A stretch of DNA of 61,744 nt from contig NZ_JAGGPU010000001.1 in the NCBI RefSeq assembly GCF_018613605.1, forward strand, positions 476,556 to 538,299, read 5' to 3'. The translations under genes were made by a program, and so were the position numbers. The notes below the pieces were generated by a model, which saw only the letters and a list, made by a program, of their open reading frames with translations, ran no database searches and was not told the origin of the DNA. This DNA comes from Pedobacter sp. ISL-64 (GTDB lineage: Bacteria > Bacteroidota > Bacteroidia > Sphingobacteriales > Sphingobacteriaceae). This document shows positions 45,323 through 53,972 of this stretch, piece by piece (within the stretch, counting starts at the first letter, position 1; the number at the start of each line of letters is the position of its first letter).

Positions 45323-46474
45323 ATGAAAAAGTATTTACTCATTCTTGCAACATTAATCAGTTTTATAACCTTTGCAAATGCCCAACAAGCTGTGAAGGGC
45401 ATGTTGAGATTAAAAGCAGATTTTAATTCACTTAGCCTACAGCCGTTGAAAGTTGTAATAAAAAGATATGACCTAGCAAGGTTAAATGGAAAAATTGATA
45501 CTGTTATAGTTAAAAATCAGGATTTTAATTACGAAACTGAACTTGCCGAACCATTAAATTTAATATTGGATTTTTATTGGAAAGATAAGAGGCTTACTTC
45601 AAATAGGTTTTGGATGACTCCAGGGAGTTATGATATTACATTCAGCAATGATCTGATTCCAAAAATTCCAGAAACATACACGGAAATAGCATTAGGCATA
45701 ATTGAACTTGATCAACACGCTAATGCTTTTTCAAAAAAGGCTGAAACATTGGTTAGTAATGTTAACTACGAAAATCAAAAAATAACCGATGTCGAAAAAA
45801 AGATTTGGCAAATAAGAGATTCGGTAGATATTGCACTTGATCAAAATATTTATTTACCTGCAATAAAATTAAATGCAAATTCCCCGGTAGGTTTATATGC
45901 ACTTTGGCAGTATGCAGATAGGCCTCATGGCAAACCAAGAATTGTAGCCGAACCAAAAGAAATCGATTCTTTACTTAATACTTTAGGTCTTGAAATAAAG
46001 GCACTCCCGTCAGCAGAAAAATTAATCAATGCAATACTACTAGGAAAACAACTCAAAGTTGGTAACATGATGAAAAACGTTTCATTGCCCGATGTTACCG
46101 GTAAAATTTATAGTATAAATGATTTTAAAGGTAAATACTTATTGGTCGATTTTTGGGCAAGCTGGTGTATGCCCTGTAGAGCAGAAAACCCTAACCTTAT
46201 TAAAGCTTTTAATAAATATAAAAAATCGGGATTTCAGATAATAAGCATAACGAGAGACGAATTATCACGGAAAACAGACTGGCTTGAAGCTATTAAAAAA
46301 GATAAGGTAACAACGTGGCTCCAATTAAGCGATTTTAAAAATATAGCACAAAAGATTTATAACATTGAAACCATTCCTGTAAATTATCTTATTGACCCAA
46401 AAGGTATGATTGTTGGTCGAGATTTACGCGGCGAAAATTTAGAAAAAGAACTAAAAAAGATTTTTAAATATTAA
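45323..46474 (+). CDS. TlpA-type thioredoxin-fold protein
   Basis: A 383-residue exported thiol protein. The signal peptide ends near FANAQ. An N-terminal beta domain and a helical linker (about 110-240) precede a thioredoxin domain with active site WCMPC (Cys282, Cys285) and the cis-Pro loop IETIPVNYLIDPKG. It is likely a periplasmic or surface thiol-disulfide reductase. Its domain plan is the full-length version of the flanking thioredoxin-less paralogues. It lies 27 bp after the 44606 gene, so the two probably share a transcript. Confidence 0.9.
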   Translation: MKKYLLILATLISFITFANAQQAVKGMLRLKADFNSLSLQPLKVVIKRYDLARLNGKIDTVIVKNQDFNYETELAEPLNLILDFYWKDKRLTSNRFWMTPGSYDITFSNDLIPKIPETYTEIALGIIELDQHANAFSKKAETLVSNVNYENQKITDVEKKIWQIRDSVDIALDQNIYLPAIKLNANSPVGLYALWQYADRPHGKPRIVAEPKEIDSLLNTLGLEIKALPSAEKLINAILLGKQLKVGNMMKNVSLPDVTGKIYSINDFKGKYLLVDFWASWCMPCRAENPNLIKAFNKYKKSGFQIISITRDELSRKTDWLEAIKKDKVTTWLQLSDFKNIAQKIYNIETIPVNYLIDPKGMIVGRDLRGENLEKELKKIFKY

Positions 46475-46654
46475 TTGGTAATTAAATAGAAGTGTTTGGA
46501 AAAAAAAATATTTTAGATCTAGTGCTGTTTTTTGCAATTTTCGAAATTAGAGATAAAGGAAGTCTTTTTGGCTATTATTGTAAGGAAAAACGACTAAAAA
46601 TATTTTTTAACTAACTAATTAGTTTTATATTTAGTGTTATAAATATAATAACCT

Positions 46655-47335
46655 ATGAGAAAACTAATTTTTTGCATGGTGCTACTTTTCGTAGGCTCGC
46701 TACATGCACAAACAATTAAATTCACAGTAGAAGGGGTAGTTCAAAATCCTAAAAATGCAAAATTTGCTTACCTGGTAAGTAATGCAACAGTTGCAGGAAA
46801 AAAGGATTTGTTTTTGGTGAGGCCAATGGATGGCAATCATTTTCAACTATCGGCCACGTCCGACCTGGAGGGTAAACTTTTGCGAGCGGGTTTTGTTTTT
46901 ATTGATGAACGTGGAGCTATTACCTTAGCTGAAGTAAAAGCCAAGATAAAACAGAAGGTTTGGTATGTGGGCGGAAGTGCTAATCTGAAAACAATTTTTT
47001 TGGAAGATGTTAAATTGGATATTGAAAATCCATATAATTTGGAACCTGCAAAGATAATTAGTGGTGGGATTTATCTTCAGCAAACAAAAGATGTATTAGC
47101 TGCCTTTAGAGATAAAAAAAAATTGAATTTTATTAAACAAAATGCTGATTCACCTATTGCGCTTATGGAATTGAGTAAATTAATCCCTTTATATTATAGC
47201 CCATTCCGCTCCTCAGGTATGGGGCTGGATTTTGGCTCGCCTGAAGAATTATACAGTGCACTCTCGAGCAGGTTAAAACAGAGTAATGAAGGTAAGGCAA
47301 TTAAAAAGAAAATTGATGAGGCATTAAAAAAATAA
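46655..47335 (+). CDS. DUF4369-like secreted protein, paralogue 2
   Basis: A 226-residue exported protein (signal peptide to SLHAQ) clearly paralogous to the 44606 gene: matching IKFTVEGVVQNPKNAKFAYL, FIDERGAITLAEVKAKI and GSPEELYSALSSRLKQSNEGKAIKKK. It lacks a thioredoxin domain. The roughly 180 bp before it include a promoter-like segment similar to that before 44606, suggesting duplication of gene plus promoter. Confidence 0.7.
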   Translation: MRKLIFCMVLLFVGSLHAQTIKFTVEGVVQNPKNAKFAYLVSNATVAGKKDLFLVRPMDGNHFQLSATSDLEGKLLRAGFVFIDERGAITLAEVKAKIKQKVWYVGGSANLKTIFLEDVKLDIENPYNLEPAKIISGGIYLQQTKDVLAAFRDKKKLNFIKQNADSPIALMELSKLIPLYYSPFRSSGMGLDFGSPEELYSALSSRLKQSNEGKAIKKKIDEALKK

Positions 47336-47407
47336 GGCCCACAGGTTTTGTTTTATACTTTAATCATTCTTGGCAGGATGCTTGTTCTTTTTTATTAAAC
47401 CTATGCC

Positions 47408-47854
47408 ATGAGAAAAATTTACTATGCCTTTGTGCTTTTGTCGCTTGTTGTCATCACATCATGCGGTAAAAAAACGAATAAAGATCGCGCTATTGCACTT
47501 GTAGAAGCTAAACACGAAAATAATAATCAGGATTTGAATTTTGATAGTTCCAAATTAGATAGCCTTTACAATATTTCTCCTCAGGCTTATGCTGATAGTC
47601 TAAAAAAAGGAAATGAGTTAGATGATACTTTAGCTGTCCTCGAGAGTGAGATAGAACATTTGAGTCAGGCAGAGTCGGATAGTGTAGGGTTGATTAGTGC
47701 TAAATTAACCAAAGAAAGGTATCATTTATTGGACGTTGCCAAAACCAAACCAGCTTTCATCGGCTGGCAGCTTTCGAAAGTAGTAGTTGAAGGAGAAAAA
47801 GCCGACACTTTAAGCTTTAATTTCGATAAGGGGATTACCAAAATCGTTCCTTAA
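47408..47854 (+). CDS. Small lipoprotein
   Basis: A 148-residue predicted lipoprotein (lipobox VVITSC, Cys19). The mature chain is charged, with LDSLYNISPQAYADSLKKG and a coiled-coil-like LAVLESEIEHLSQAESDSVG. No family is recognised. It is upstream of murB by 41 bp on the same strand. Confidence 0.7.
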   Translation: MRKIYYAFVLLSLVVITSCGKKTNKDRAIALVEAKHENNNQDLNFDSSKLDSLYNISPQAYADSLKKGNELDDTLAVLESEIEHLSQAESDSVGLISAKLTKERYHLLDVAKTKPAFIGWQLSKVVVEGEKADTLSFNFDKGITKIVP

Positions 47855-47867
47855 CTATTTTTTATTT

Positions 47868-47875
47868 TACTTTTG
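47868..47875 (+). promoter_or_regulatory. Putative -7 element of murB
   Basis: TACTTTTG matches TAnnTTTG and lies 20 bp before the murB ATG. The -33 is weak. Confidence 0.4.
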
Positions 47876-47895
47876 CAGCATAACCCAGAATCAAT

Positions 47896-48912
47896 ATGCT
47901 TCAAATCCAGGAAAATATTTCGTTAAAACCGTATAATTCGTTTGGTATCGATGTTAAGGCAAGTTACTTTGCCGAGATATTTTCTGAAGCAGATTTAGCC
48001 AGACTTTTTAAAAACGAAATCGTAAAATCTCAAAAGCTCTTGGTTATTGGTGGAGGGAGTAATGTGTTATTTACTCAGGATTATAAGGGATTAGTTGTTA
48101 AAATCAGCATCAAAGGCATTCAATCCAGAATGATTGATGATAAAGTGTTGGTAATAGCCGGTGCCGGCGAAGTATGGAACGATTTTGTGAACTACTGTGT
48201 TGGGCATCATTTTGCAGGCGTAGAAAATTTAAGCCTGATTCCTGGTACTGTGGGTGCCTCGCCAATACAGAATATTGGTGCTTATGGGGTAGAGCTTAAA
48301 GATGTTTTCCAAAGCTGCAACGCTTTTGAGATCAAAACAGGAAAAATCAAAACCTTTACTTATGACGATTGCCATTTCGGTTACCGCGAAAGCATTTTCA
48401 AAGGTGAGTTGAAGGGCCGGTATATTATTACATCCGTTACTTTCCGTTTATCGGCGGAAGCAAAAATTAATACCTCCTATGGTGCCATTGAAACCGAGCT
48501 GCTGAACAGGGGCATCGAAAAGCCGGATATTGCTGATGTTTCATCTGCTGTATCGCATATCCGAGTAAGCAAACTGCCCGATCCGTCTACTATTGGCAAC
48601 GCAGGTAGTTTCTTTAAAAATCCGGTGATTGAAAAATATGAATTTGCTGATATTGTGGCGAAACACCCCGATGTGGTACATTACCCTACAGCTGATGATA
48701 AAATTAAATTGGCCGCCGGCTGGTTAATTGAGCAATGTGGCTGGAAAGGTAGAGTGATAGGCCAAACAGGTACCTGGAAAAACCAGGCTTTGGTTTTAGT
48801 TAACCATGGCAGCGCAACTGGCACAGAAGTGTATAATTTTTCTGAACAGATTATAGACAGTGTAAAGTCTACTTTTGGAGTCACTTTAGAAAGAGAAGTA
48901 AATATTCTGTGA
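47896..48912 (+). CDS. murB: UDP-N-acetylenolpyruvoylglucosamine reductase
   Basis: A 338-residue FAD enzyme making UDP-MurNAc, an early step in peptidoglycan synthesis. The FAD loop is IGGGSNVLF (51-59). The active-site residues are Arg164 in FGYRES, Ser238 in GNAGSFFKNP and Glu334 in TLEREV, matching the E. coli Arg/Ser/Glu trio. The length and the extra loop fit type I MurB. No other mur gene is near. Confidence 0.97.
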   Translation: MLQIQENISLKPYNSFGIDVKASYFAEIFSEADLARLFKNEIVKSQKLLVIGGGSNVLFTQDYKGLVVKISIKGIQSRMIDDKVLVIAGAGEVWNDFVNYCVGHHFAGVENLSLIPGTVGASPIQNIGAYGVELKDVFQSCNAFEIKTGKIKTFTYDDCHFGYRESIFKGELKGRYIITSVTFRLSAEAKINTSYGAIETELLNRGIEKPDIADVSSAVSHIRVSKLPDPSTIGNAGSFFKNPVIEKYEFADIVAKHPDVVHYPTADDKIKLAAGWLIEQCGWKGRVIGQTGTWKNQALVLVNHGSATGTEVYNFSEQIIDSVKSTFGVTLEREVNIL

Positions 48913-49042
48913 CGAAAGCCAGCCCTTATGTGGTTATACGCTTTTGGCGCCATGCCAGAAAATTTTGGTACTAAGTTTGTTTAGGTTATAGCGAATGGAC
49001 AATAATTCATTTGTTTTTTTTATCTACCTAAAGCTAAATATC

Positions 49043-49573
49043 ATGACAAAATTTGAATTCAATCATCTGGTTAACCATCACTCGGTATCGCTTAGATCTT
49101 ATGCTTTAAATTTTACAAAAGACGCAGAAGACGCAAATGATTTGGTTCAGGATACCATGCTGAAAGCGATCACTTATTACAATAAGTTTAAAGAGGGTAC
49201 GAATTTAAAAGGTTGGTTATTTACCATCATGAAAAATACTTTCATTAACAACTATCGCCGTTTAGTAAAAACGAATACTTTAATTACGCAGAGCGAAGAT
49301 ATTTCTTCTGCAAACCTTTCATTTAGTGCAACTAAAAATCAGGCAGAAAGTAAATTTGTATTAGGCGATATCGATAAAGCCCTTTCGCAATTGCCTGAAG
49401 AGTATTATGTGCCTTTTATTCGTTATTTTGAAGGATATAAGTATCACGAAATTGCAGATATGTTGGCTATTCCGATTGGAACAGTAAAAACACGTATCCA
49501 TGTAGCAAGAGGGATACTTAAAAAATACTTAAAAACATATTCGAAAGAAATTGCCGCATCAGAAGTGGCTTAA
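49043..49573 (+). CDS. ECF-type RNA polymerase sigma factor
   Basis: A 176-residue sigma-70 family factor. The ATG at 49043 is preferred, because the 16 extra upstream codons are hydrophobic and not conserved. Sigma region 2 shows DAEDANDLVQDTMLKAI and GWLFTIMKNTFINNYR, and region 4 shows LPEEYYVPFIRYFEGYKYHEIADMLAIPIGTVKTRIHVARGIL. No anti-sigma gene is adjacent. Its closest neighbour, convergent and about 420 bp away, is crtI. ECF genes are common beside carotenoid genes in this group, so it may regulate pigmentation (inference). Confidence 0.92.
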   Translation: MTKFEFNHLVNHHSVSLRSYALNFTKDAEDANDLVQDTMLKAITYYNKFKEGTNLKGWLFTIMKNTFINNYRRLVKTNTLITQSEDISSANLSFSATKNQAESKFVLGDIDKALSQLPEEYYVPFIRYFEGYKYHEIADMLAIPIGTVKTRIHVARGILKKYLKTYSKEIAASEVA

Positions 49574-49596
49574 GATACATCCATCGAAAAACTGGA

Positions 49597-49624
49597 GGCT
49601 CAGATTTATCTGGGCCTTTTTATT
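49597..49624 (+). terminator. Terminator of the ECF sigma gene
   Basis: GGCTCAGAT / ATCTGGGCC stem with a tt loop and T-rich tail, 24 nt past the stop. Confidence 0.75.
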
Positions 49625-49627
49625 TTC

Positions 49628-49745
49628 TTTTTGGAGCGCAATGTTTGGTAGTTCTTAGTTTCGGTTGCTCCCGCTATCTCTTCAAGTCCACGTTTCGTTC
49701 CTCAGTTGCTGGCTTTACGCGCTATCGGGTCTATCAACCCAAGGC
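49628..49745 (-). repeat. Degraded copy of the ~265-bp dispersed repeat
   Basis: In minus orientation it shares TTCTTAG, GTTGCTCCCGCT, CTTCAAGTCC, GGCTTTAC and ATCGGGTCTA with the 53571 copy. Confidence 0.55.
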
Positions 49746-49802
49746 AGTATTCAAAAACAGTTATGGAGCATGAAATAGCCAAAAGTGGAAAAGACCGTAA
49801 AA

Positions 49803-49834
49803 GCAAAAGGCCTGAAAAATCAGGCCTTTTTGCT
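49803..49834. terminator. Bidirectional terminator near the crtI end
   Basis: GCAAAAGGCCTGA / TCAGGCCTTTTTGC long perfect stem with an AAAA loop. It is about 160 nt past crtI on minus and also able to stop plus-strand transcripts. Confidence 0.75.
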
Positions 49835-49993
49835 TATCATATATTTGGTTAGTTGATTCTTATTTTTTCTTTCAACAATTCGCCTTCTCTCTTATTTCGA
49901 AACAAATGCAAACCCCGAACGATTATGTGTTTTGAAGCTTTATTGCAGTATTTTTGTTTTGTGGTTATAAAGATAAGGGAAATTTTAAATTTG

Positions 49994-51475
49994 TCAAGCT
50001 TTTTTTAACTTTTTTTTTATTTCTTTTGCTACCACTTGCCCAGATATGATTGCAGGTGGTACACCGGGGCCCGGAACGGTTAACTGTCCGGTGTATAAAA
50101 AATTTGTTACCTTACTTTTCATCTTAGGTTTTAAAAAAGCCGTCTGTTTCAAAGTGTTTGCTAATCCATACGCATTTCCTTTAAAGGCATGGTAATCTTC
50201 CACAAAATCGTTCATGGCATAACTGCGCTTAAACAAAATGTTACCGCCAATATCGTTACCGGTTAAATCTTTAAAGCGTTCGATCAATAAATTAAAGTAT
50301 TCTTCCCTTTTACTTTCGCTATCTGCTAAATCAGGTGCAACCGGAATTAAAAAGAAAAGGTTCTCACAGCCCTCCGGTGCAACACTTTTATCCGTTACGG
50401 AAGGACAGCATGCATAAAATAGGGGCTTTGATGGCCATTGCGGATTGGTGTAGATTTCTTCGGCATGTTGATCGAAATCCTCATCAAAGAATAAGTTGTG
50501 GTGTAATATATTGTCTAGTTTTTTATTTAATCCGATATAAAACAAAAGGCAGGAGGGAGCCATTGTTCTTTCATTCCAGTATTTTTCGTTGTAATTACGG
50601 TAAGGTTTATCAAAAAGATGTTGATCAATATGGTGATAATCGGCATTGCCCACCACAAAATCACTTTTAAAGTTGCCCTTGTTGGTAATTACGTACTCTG
50701 CCAGGTTGTTTTTCACTTCAATTTTGGTTACCTCGGTATCGAAAATAAATTTTGCGCCCTCACTTTCGGCTATTTGTTGCATAGCAGCCACAATTTTGTG
50801 CATGCCGCCCATAGGGTACCAAGTGCCTAAAATCAGGTCGGCATAGTTCATTAAACTGTATAGGGCAGGTGTGTTCTGTGGCGTGGCACCTAAAAACAAA
50901 ACCGGGAATTCTAAAAGTTTCCTCAAACGCTCATTCTTGAATAACCGGTAAACATGTTTACGCATATTGCCCAAAAGCTGCAATTTGATTCCACTAACAG
51001 CCAATCTGGGATCGAAATATTCCATCACACTGTGCGAAGGCTTAAAAACATACTCATTCATGCCTACATCGTACTTGTATTTGGCCTGATCAAGAAAGTG
51101 TTTTAGGTTTTTGCTGCTTCCTGGCTCTAGTTTTTCGAATAAAGCATATAAATCAGCTAATGTTGCTGGAACATCAATAGTATCCTGTTTGCCAAAATAA
51201 ATACGGTAAGAAGGGCTTAATCTTTTTAGCGCATAAAAATCAGAAGTCGTTTTGCCAAATAAGTTGTAGTAGTTTTCGAAAACATCTGGCATCCAGTACC
51301 AGCTGGGGCCCATATCGAAAAGAAATCCGTCTTTTTGCCAGGTTCTGGCCCTGCCACCGGCCATTTCGTTTTTTTCGATCACCGTAACATCACAACCATC
51401 CTTAGCCAATAAAGCTGCAGCAGTCAAACCTGCAAAGCCAGCACCGATAATGGTAACCCTGGGTTTTTTCTCCAT
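49994..51475 (-). CDS. crtI: Phytoene desaturase
   Basis: A 493-residue FAD-dependent amine-oxidase-fold enzyme that desaturates phytoene to lycopene (or a related conjugated carotene). It has an N-terminal dinucleotide motif (IIGAGFAGLTAAALLAKDG), EKNEMAGGRARTWQKDGFLFDMGPSW, and the C-terminal FAD signature LYTGQLTVPGPGVPPAIISGQVVA. It stands alone on the minus strand. In related genomes it is usually followed by crtB, which is not seen here. The upstream region is occupied by repeats and a GIY-YIG gene. Confidence 0.95.
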   Translation of the reverse strand: MEKKPRVTIIGAGFAGLTAAALLAKDGCDVTVIEKNEMAGGRARTWQKDGFLFDMGPSWYWMPDVFENYYNLFGKTTSDFYALKRLSPSYRIYFGKQDTIDVPATLADLYALFEKLEPGSSKNLKHFLDQAKYKYDVGMNEYVFKPSHSVMEYFDPRLAVSGIKLQLLGNMRKHVYRLFKNERLRKLLEFPVLFLGATPQNTPALYSLMNYADLILGTWYPMGGMHKIVAAMQQIAESEGAKFIFDTEVTKIEVKNNLAEYVITNKGNFKSDFVVGNADYHHIDQHLFDKPYRNYNEKYWNERTMAPSCLLFYIGLNKKLDNILHHNLFFDEDFDQHAEEIYTNPQWPSKPLFYACCPSVTDKSVAPEGCENLFFLIPVAPDLADSESKREEYFNLLIERFKDLTGNDIGGNILFKRSYAMNDFVEDYHAFKGNAYGLANTLKQTAFLKPKMKSKVTNFLYTGQLTVPGPGVPPAIISGQVVAKEIKKKLKKA

Positions 51476-51535
51476 GGTGTAAATAAAGGAATTTTATTGC
51501 GTTTTGTTTTTGTTTTTTGTCATTCGGTGTGGTTG

Positions 51536-51659
51536 TCAATCTGAACGCAGTGAAGAATCTTCTTTGTATTAGTAGTAATCTTTATGAGGACTTGATTCGA
51601 TCGATAGTTTGGGTGCTGTATTTCATCGGTTGGAAATCCTTCGCTATGCTCAGGATGAC
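51536..51659. repeat. ~125-bp REP pair (GAACGCAG type), copy 1
   Basis: Left part TCTGAACGCAGTGAAGAATCT and right part ATCCTTCGCTATGCTCAGGATGAC in inverted order. The internal segment (TTGATTCGATCGATAGTTTG) is shared with the two copies at 52033 and 52173. Confidence 0.82.
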
Positions 51660-51686
51660 ACTATAACGCCAAGATCAACAAATGAT

Positions 51687-51989
51687 TTATCCTTCAACAA
51701 TCATGTCGTTAAGAAAATCCCAATTTTTGTTTTTACGTTCAATTAACGCATTCTTCTTTGCTCTTGTCCAGCCTTTTATTTCTTTTTCTCGTTCAATAGC
51801 ATATTCAATGTGTTCAAACCGCTCAAAATAAACCATATAGTGGCAATTATATTTATAAGTAAAAGCGAACTTATTTTCTTTGTTCTCTATATGTTGTCTA
51901 AGTCTTGCTTCTAGATCGTTTGTTACTCCGGTATAAACCACAGTTTTGTTTTTATTGGTTAAAATGTAAACGAAATAATTATGATCCAT
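51687..51989 (-). CDS. Small GIY-YIG nuclease (100 aa)
   Basis: A stand-alone GIY-YIG domain: YVFI-like opening FVYILTNKN, then VYTGVTNDLEARLRQH (the YIG Ile is replaced by Thr, YTG), Glu in EYAIEREKEIKGWTR and the basic C-terminus. It is related to but clearly distinct from the 4242 gene. It lies between a ~125-bp REP pair on the left and two tandem ones on the right. Role unknown. Its insertion with repeats separates crtI from the 52342-crtYcd unit. Confidence 0.88.
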   Translation of the reverse strand: MDHNYFVYILTNKNKTVVYTGVTNDLEARLRQHIENKENKFAFTYKYNCHYMVYFERFEHIEYAIEREKEIKGWTRAKKNALIERKNKNWDFLNDMIVEG

Positions 51990-52032
51990 AATTAAAAATA
52001 AATGTTTTTTATGATTTTAACTAAAGTGTTTT

Positions 52033-52157
52033 GTCATTCTGAACGCAGCGAAGAATCTTTCTTTTATTGGGGGTAATCTTTATGGGGGCTTGATTCGATC
52101 GATAGTTTGGGTACTGTATTTCATCGGTTGGAGATCCTTCGCTATGCTCAGGATGAC
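52033..52157. repeat. ~125-bp REP pair (GAACGCAG type), copy 2
   Basis: GTCATTCTGAACGCAGCGAAGAATCT at the left and ATCCTTCGCTATGCTCAGGATGAC at the right. Near-identical to copies 1 and 3. Confidence 0.88.
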
Positions 52158-52172
52158 AGTAAAGGGAGGTTT

Positions 52173-52296
52173 GTCATTCTGAACGCAGTGAAGAATCTTT
52201 CTTTTATTGGAAGTAATCTTTATTGGAACTCGGTTGGACCGATAGTTGGGTTCTGTGTTTCATCGGTTAGAGATCCTTCGCTGCACTCAGGATGAC
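52173..52296. repeat. ~125-bp REP pair (GAACGCAG type), copy 3
   Basis: Same design, starting 16 bp after copy 2 in direct orientation. It forms a tandem array just upstream of the 52342 promoter. Confidence 0.88.
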
Positions 52297-52324
52297 AGTG
52301 AGAGCAAAAGCGCTTAGCTTTTCT

Positions 52325-52332
52325 TACCTTTG
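52325..52332 (+). promoter_or_regulatory. Putative -7 element of the 52342-crtYcd unit
   Basis: TACCTTTG fits TAnnTTTG. Only 9 bp separate it from the ATG at 52342, so the mRNA would be nearly leaderless. Confidence 0.4.
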
Positions 52333-52341
52333 CCCAAACTC

Positions 52342-52872
52342 ATGATTAAACTACGCATTATATTTTTTCTGCTGTTTGCAGCAAGCAATATTACTTACGC
52401 CCAGTTATCTACCCAAGAAATTGCGATATTAAAAACTAATATGGTTAAAGCGGTAGGAAATTCGAAGCTAACCGACTCATTATTTACCAAACTGAGCAAG
52501 CTGGCCAATAAAACCGCCTTAATTACTGGTTACACCGGAACGTTGGAGGCACTTAAGGCCAAGCACTCATGGAATCCATACAACAAGATTAAGTATGTGG
52601 GCCGATCGCTCAAAACCATGCAAAAAGCAATTGATATGGATAAGGAAAATATGGAAATTCGATTTATGCGGTTTTCTATTGAGTTTTATACACCTTCTTT
52701 TCTCGGCTTTAGTAAAGATTTAGCTCAGGATAAAAAAGAGATCCTTAAACATTATCAAAATGAAAATTTTGGCCTAGCCGATCGCGAACTGGTTAAAAAC
52801 GTAGCTAAATTTATGATCGACAGTAAAAAATGTACGCCAGCGGAAGTTAAAATTTTGACAAAACACCTTTAG
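52342..52872 (+). CDS. Secreted protein of unknown function, linked to crtYcd
   Basis: 176 residues from the ATG at 52342 (a TTG four codons earlier also possible). The signal peptide ends near NITYAQ. The mature chain is helical and basic, with NKTALITGYTGTLEALKAKHSWNPYNKIKYV and KNVAKFMIDSKKCTPAEVKIL. It stops 1 bp before the crtYcd ATG, so the two are co-translated. Proteins like this are often found in Bacteroidota carotenoid clusters; role unknown. Confidence 0.75.
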   Translation: MIKLRIIFFLLFAASNITYAQLSTQEIAILKTNMVKAVGNSKLTDSLFTKLSKLANKTALITGYTGTLEALKAKHSWNPYNKIKYVGRSLKTMQKAIDMDKENMEIRFMRFSIEFYTPSFLGFSKDLAQDKKEILKHYQNENFGLADRELVKNVAKFMIDSKKCTPAEVKILTKHL

Positions 52873-52873
52873 C

Positions 52874-53563
52874 ATGAATTATACCTATCTACTTATCAAT
52901 CTTGCTGTAATCTTCTTTCCCCTGGTTTTATCATTCGATAAAAAGGTTCATTTTTTTAGCAAATGGAAGTTTGTATTCCCTTCAATATTGATCACGGGCT
53001 TGGTGTTTTTAATTTGGGATATCCTGTTTACCAAGCTCAATGTGTGGTCTTTTAATCCCGATTACCTTATTGGGGCAAATCTTTTGGGACTACCTTTAGA
53101 AGAGATTCTATTCTTTTTAACAGTTCCTTATGCCTGTGTGTTTATTTACGAATGTTTGAATGCCTATTTTCCAAAAAACGACTTGCAAAAGTATAGCCTC
53201 GCAGTAAGTAATTTGTTCCTCGGGCTTTGTGTGGCCATTTTGTTTTTTGGTTATAACAGGTGGTACACACTGATCAATTTTGGCTTTTTATTTATAGTGC
53301 TGGCCTATGTAGAATATGTAAATGTCGATTTTAGGTTTATGTACAAGTTCTATAGGGCCTACCTAATTTCGCTTATTCCTTTCTATATTGTAAATGGGTT
53401 TTTAACTTCTATACCTGTGGTGATGTATAACGATAAGCAAAACCTTGGTTTTAGAGTGGGTACAATCCCTTTCGAAGATCATTTTTATTTAATGGGGCTG
53501 TTGTTGATGAATGTTTTTCTTTACGAGGTTTTTAAAAGCAAGGGCGTTAAAAGAACATCTTAA
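52874..53563 (+). CDS. crtYcd: Lycopene cyclase, heterodimer-type fused (CrtYcd)
   Basis: A 229-residue integral-membrane protein with about seven helices. It carries two internally similar lycopene-cyclase domains: LPLEEILFFLTVPYACVFIYE in the first and GTIPFEDHFYLMGLLLMNVFLYE in the second, each with the acidic residue of the (P/L)xE(E/D) motif. It cyclises lycopene ends to beta rings, giving the substrate for CrtZ. It follows the 52342 gene by 1 bp. Confidence 0.92.
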   Translation: MNYTYLLINLAVIFFPLVLSFDKKVHFFSKWKFVFPSILITGLVFLIWDILFTKLNVWSFNPDYLIGANLLGLPLEEILFFLTVPYACVFIYECLNAYFPKNDLQKYSLAVSNLFLGLCVAILFFGYNRWYTLINFGFLFIVLAYVEYVNVDFRFMYKFYRAYLISLIPFYIVNGFLTSIPVVMYNDKQNLGFRVGTIPFEDHFYLMGLLLMNVFLYEVFKSKGVKRTS

Positions 53564-53570
53564 AGTAGTG

Positions 53571-53834
53571 TTTTAAAATTAGGAAATGATTGGGCTGCGG
53601 TCCTTGGAGGCTGGCAGTCCCGCCTTACGCTTTACTCCGTTGCACTTCGTGTTCGCTCCAGTCGGGTTTAGAAACAAGGGGTTGTGCACCGTGCAGCCGT
53701 ACAAATGAAATACTGGTGTCCACCTAGCCCCGGTTGAAGCGATACTGTGCAGCAACGAGGTACGAGGCAGCGAAGCGTAAAAGTGTAAAACGGGAGAGAA
53801 CTTGGTATTTTGTAAAAGCTTTGCGCTTCAAATG
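53571..53834 (-). repeat. ~265-bp dispersed repeat, full copy C
   Basis: Reverse complement of the 36041 copy over its whole length, with ends TTTTAAAATTAGGAAATGA and CAAATG. It has divergent but colinear sequence and no conserved ORF. Confidence 0.9.
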
Positions 53835-53909
53835 AGAATAATAAATTGAAATACCCAATATAAAGATCTTCGACCCGATCAGACTGACAATGGTTTCTTT
53901 AAAAAAGAT

Positions 53910-53940
53910 GTCATCCTGAGCGTAATCGAAGGACAATCTT
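53910..53940 (+). repeat. REP-like hairpin, ATCC/GGA type
   Basis: GTCATCCTGAGCGTAATCGAAGGACAATCTT, similar to 61600. Single copy. Confidence 0.65.
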
Positions 53941-53972
53941 TTTTAATTATCTTCAACCCGAAATTAATTTAA

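Larger units (their letters stand above)
49574..49993. other. 420-bp noncoding region between ECF sigma and crtI
   Basis: Holds the sigma-gene terminator, a degraded dispersed repeat (49628-49745) and a second bidirectional terminator. No gene seen. Confidence 0.6.
53564..53972. other. 409-bp noncoding region
   Basis: Almost filled by the full dispersed repeat copy C (53571-53834) and a REP-like hairpin (53910-53940). Confidence 0.65.

Noticed and set aside
51536..52296. CRISPR array
   Set aside because: The repeats are long inverted pairs with irregular spacing and similar spacers, with no cas genes.
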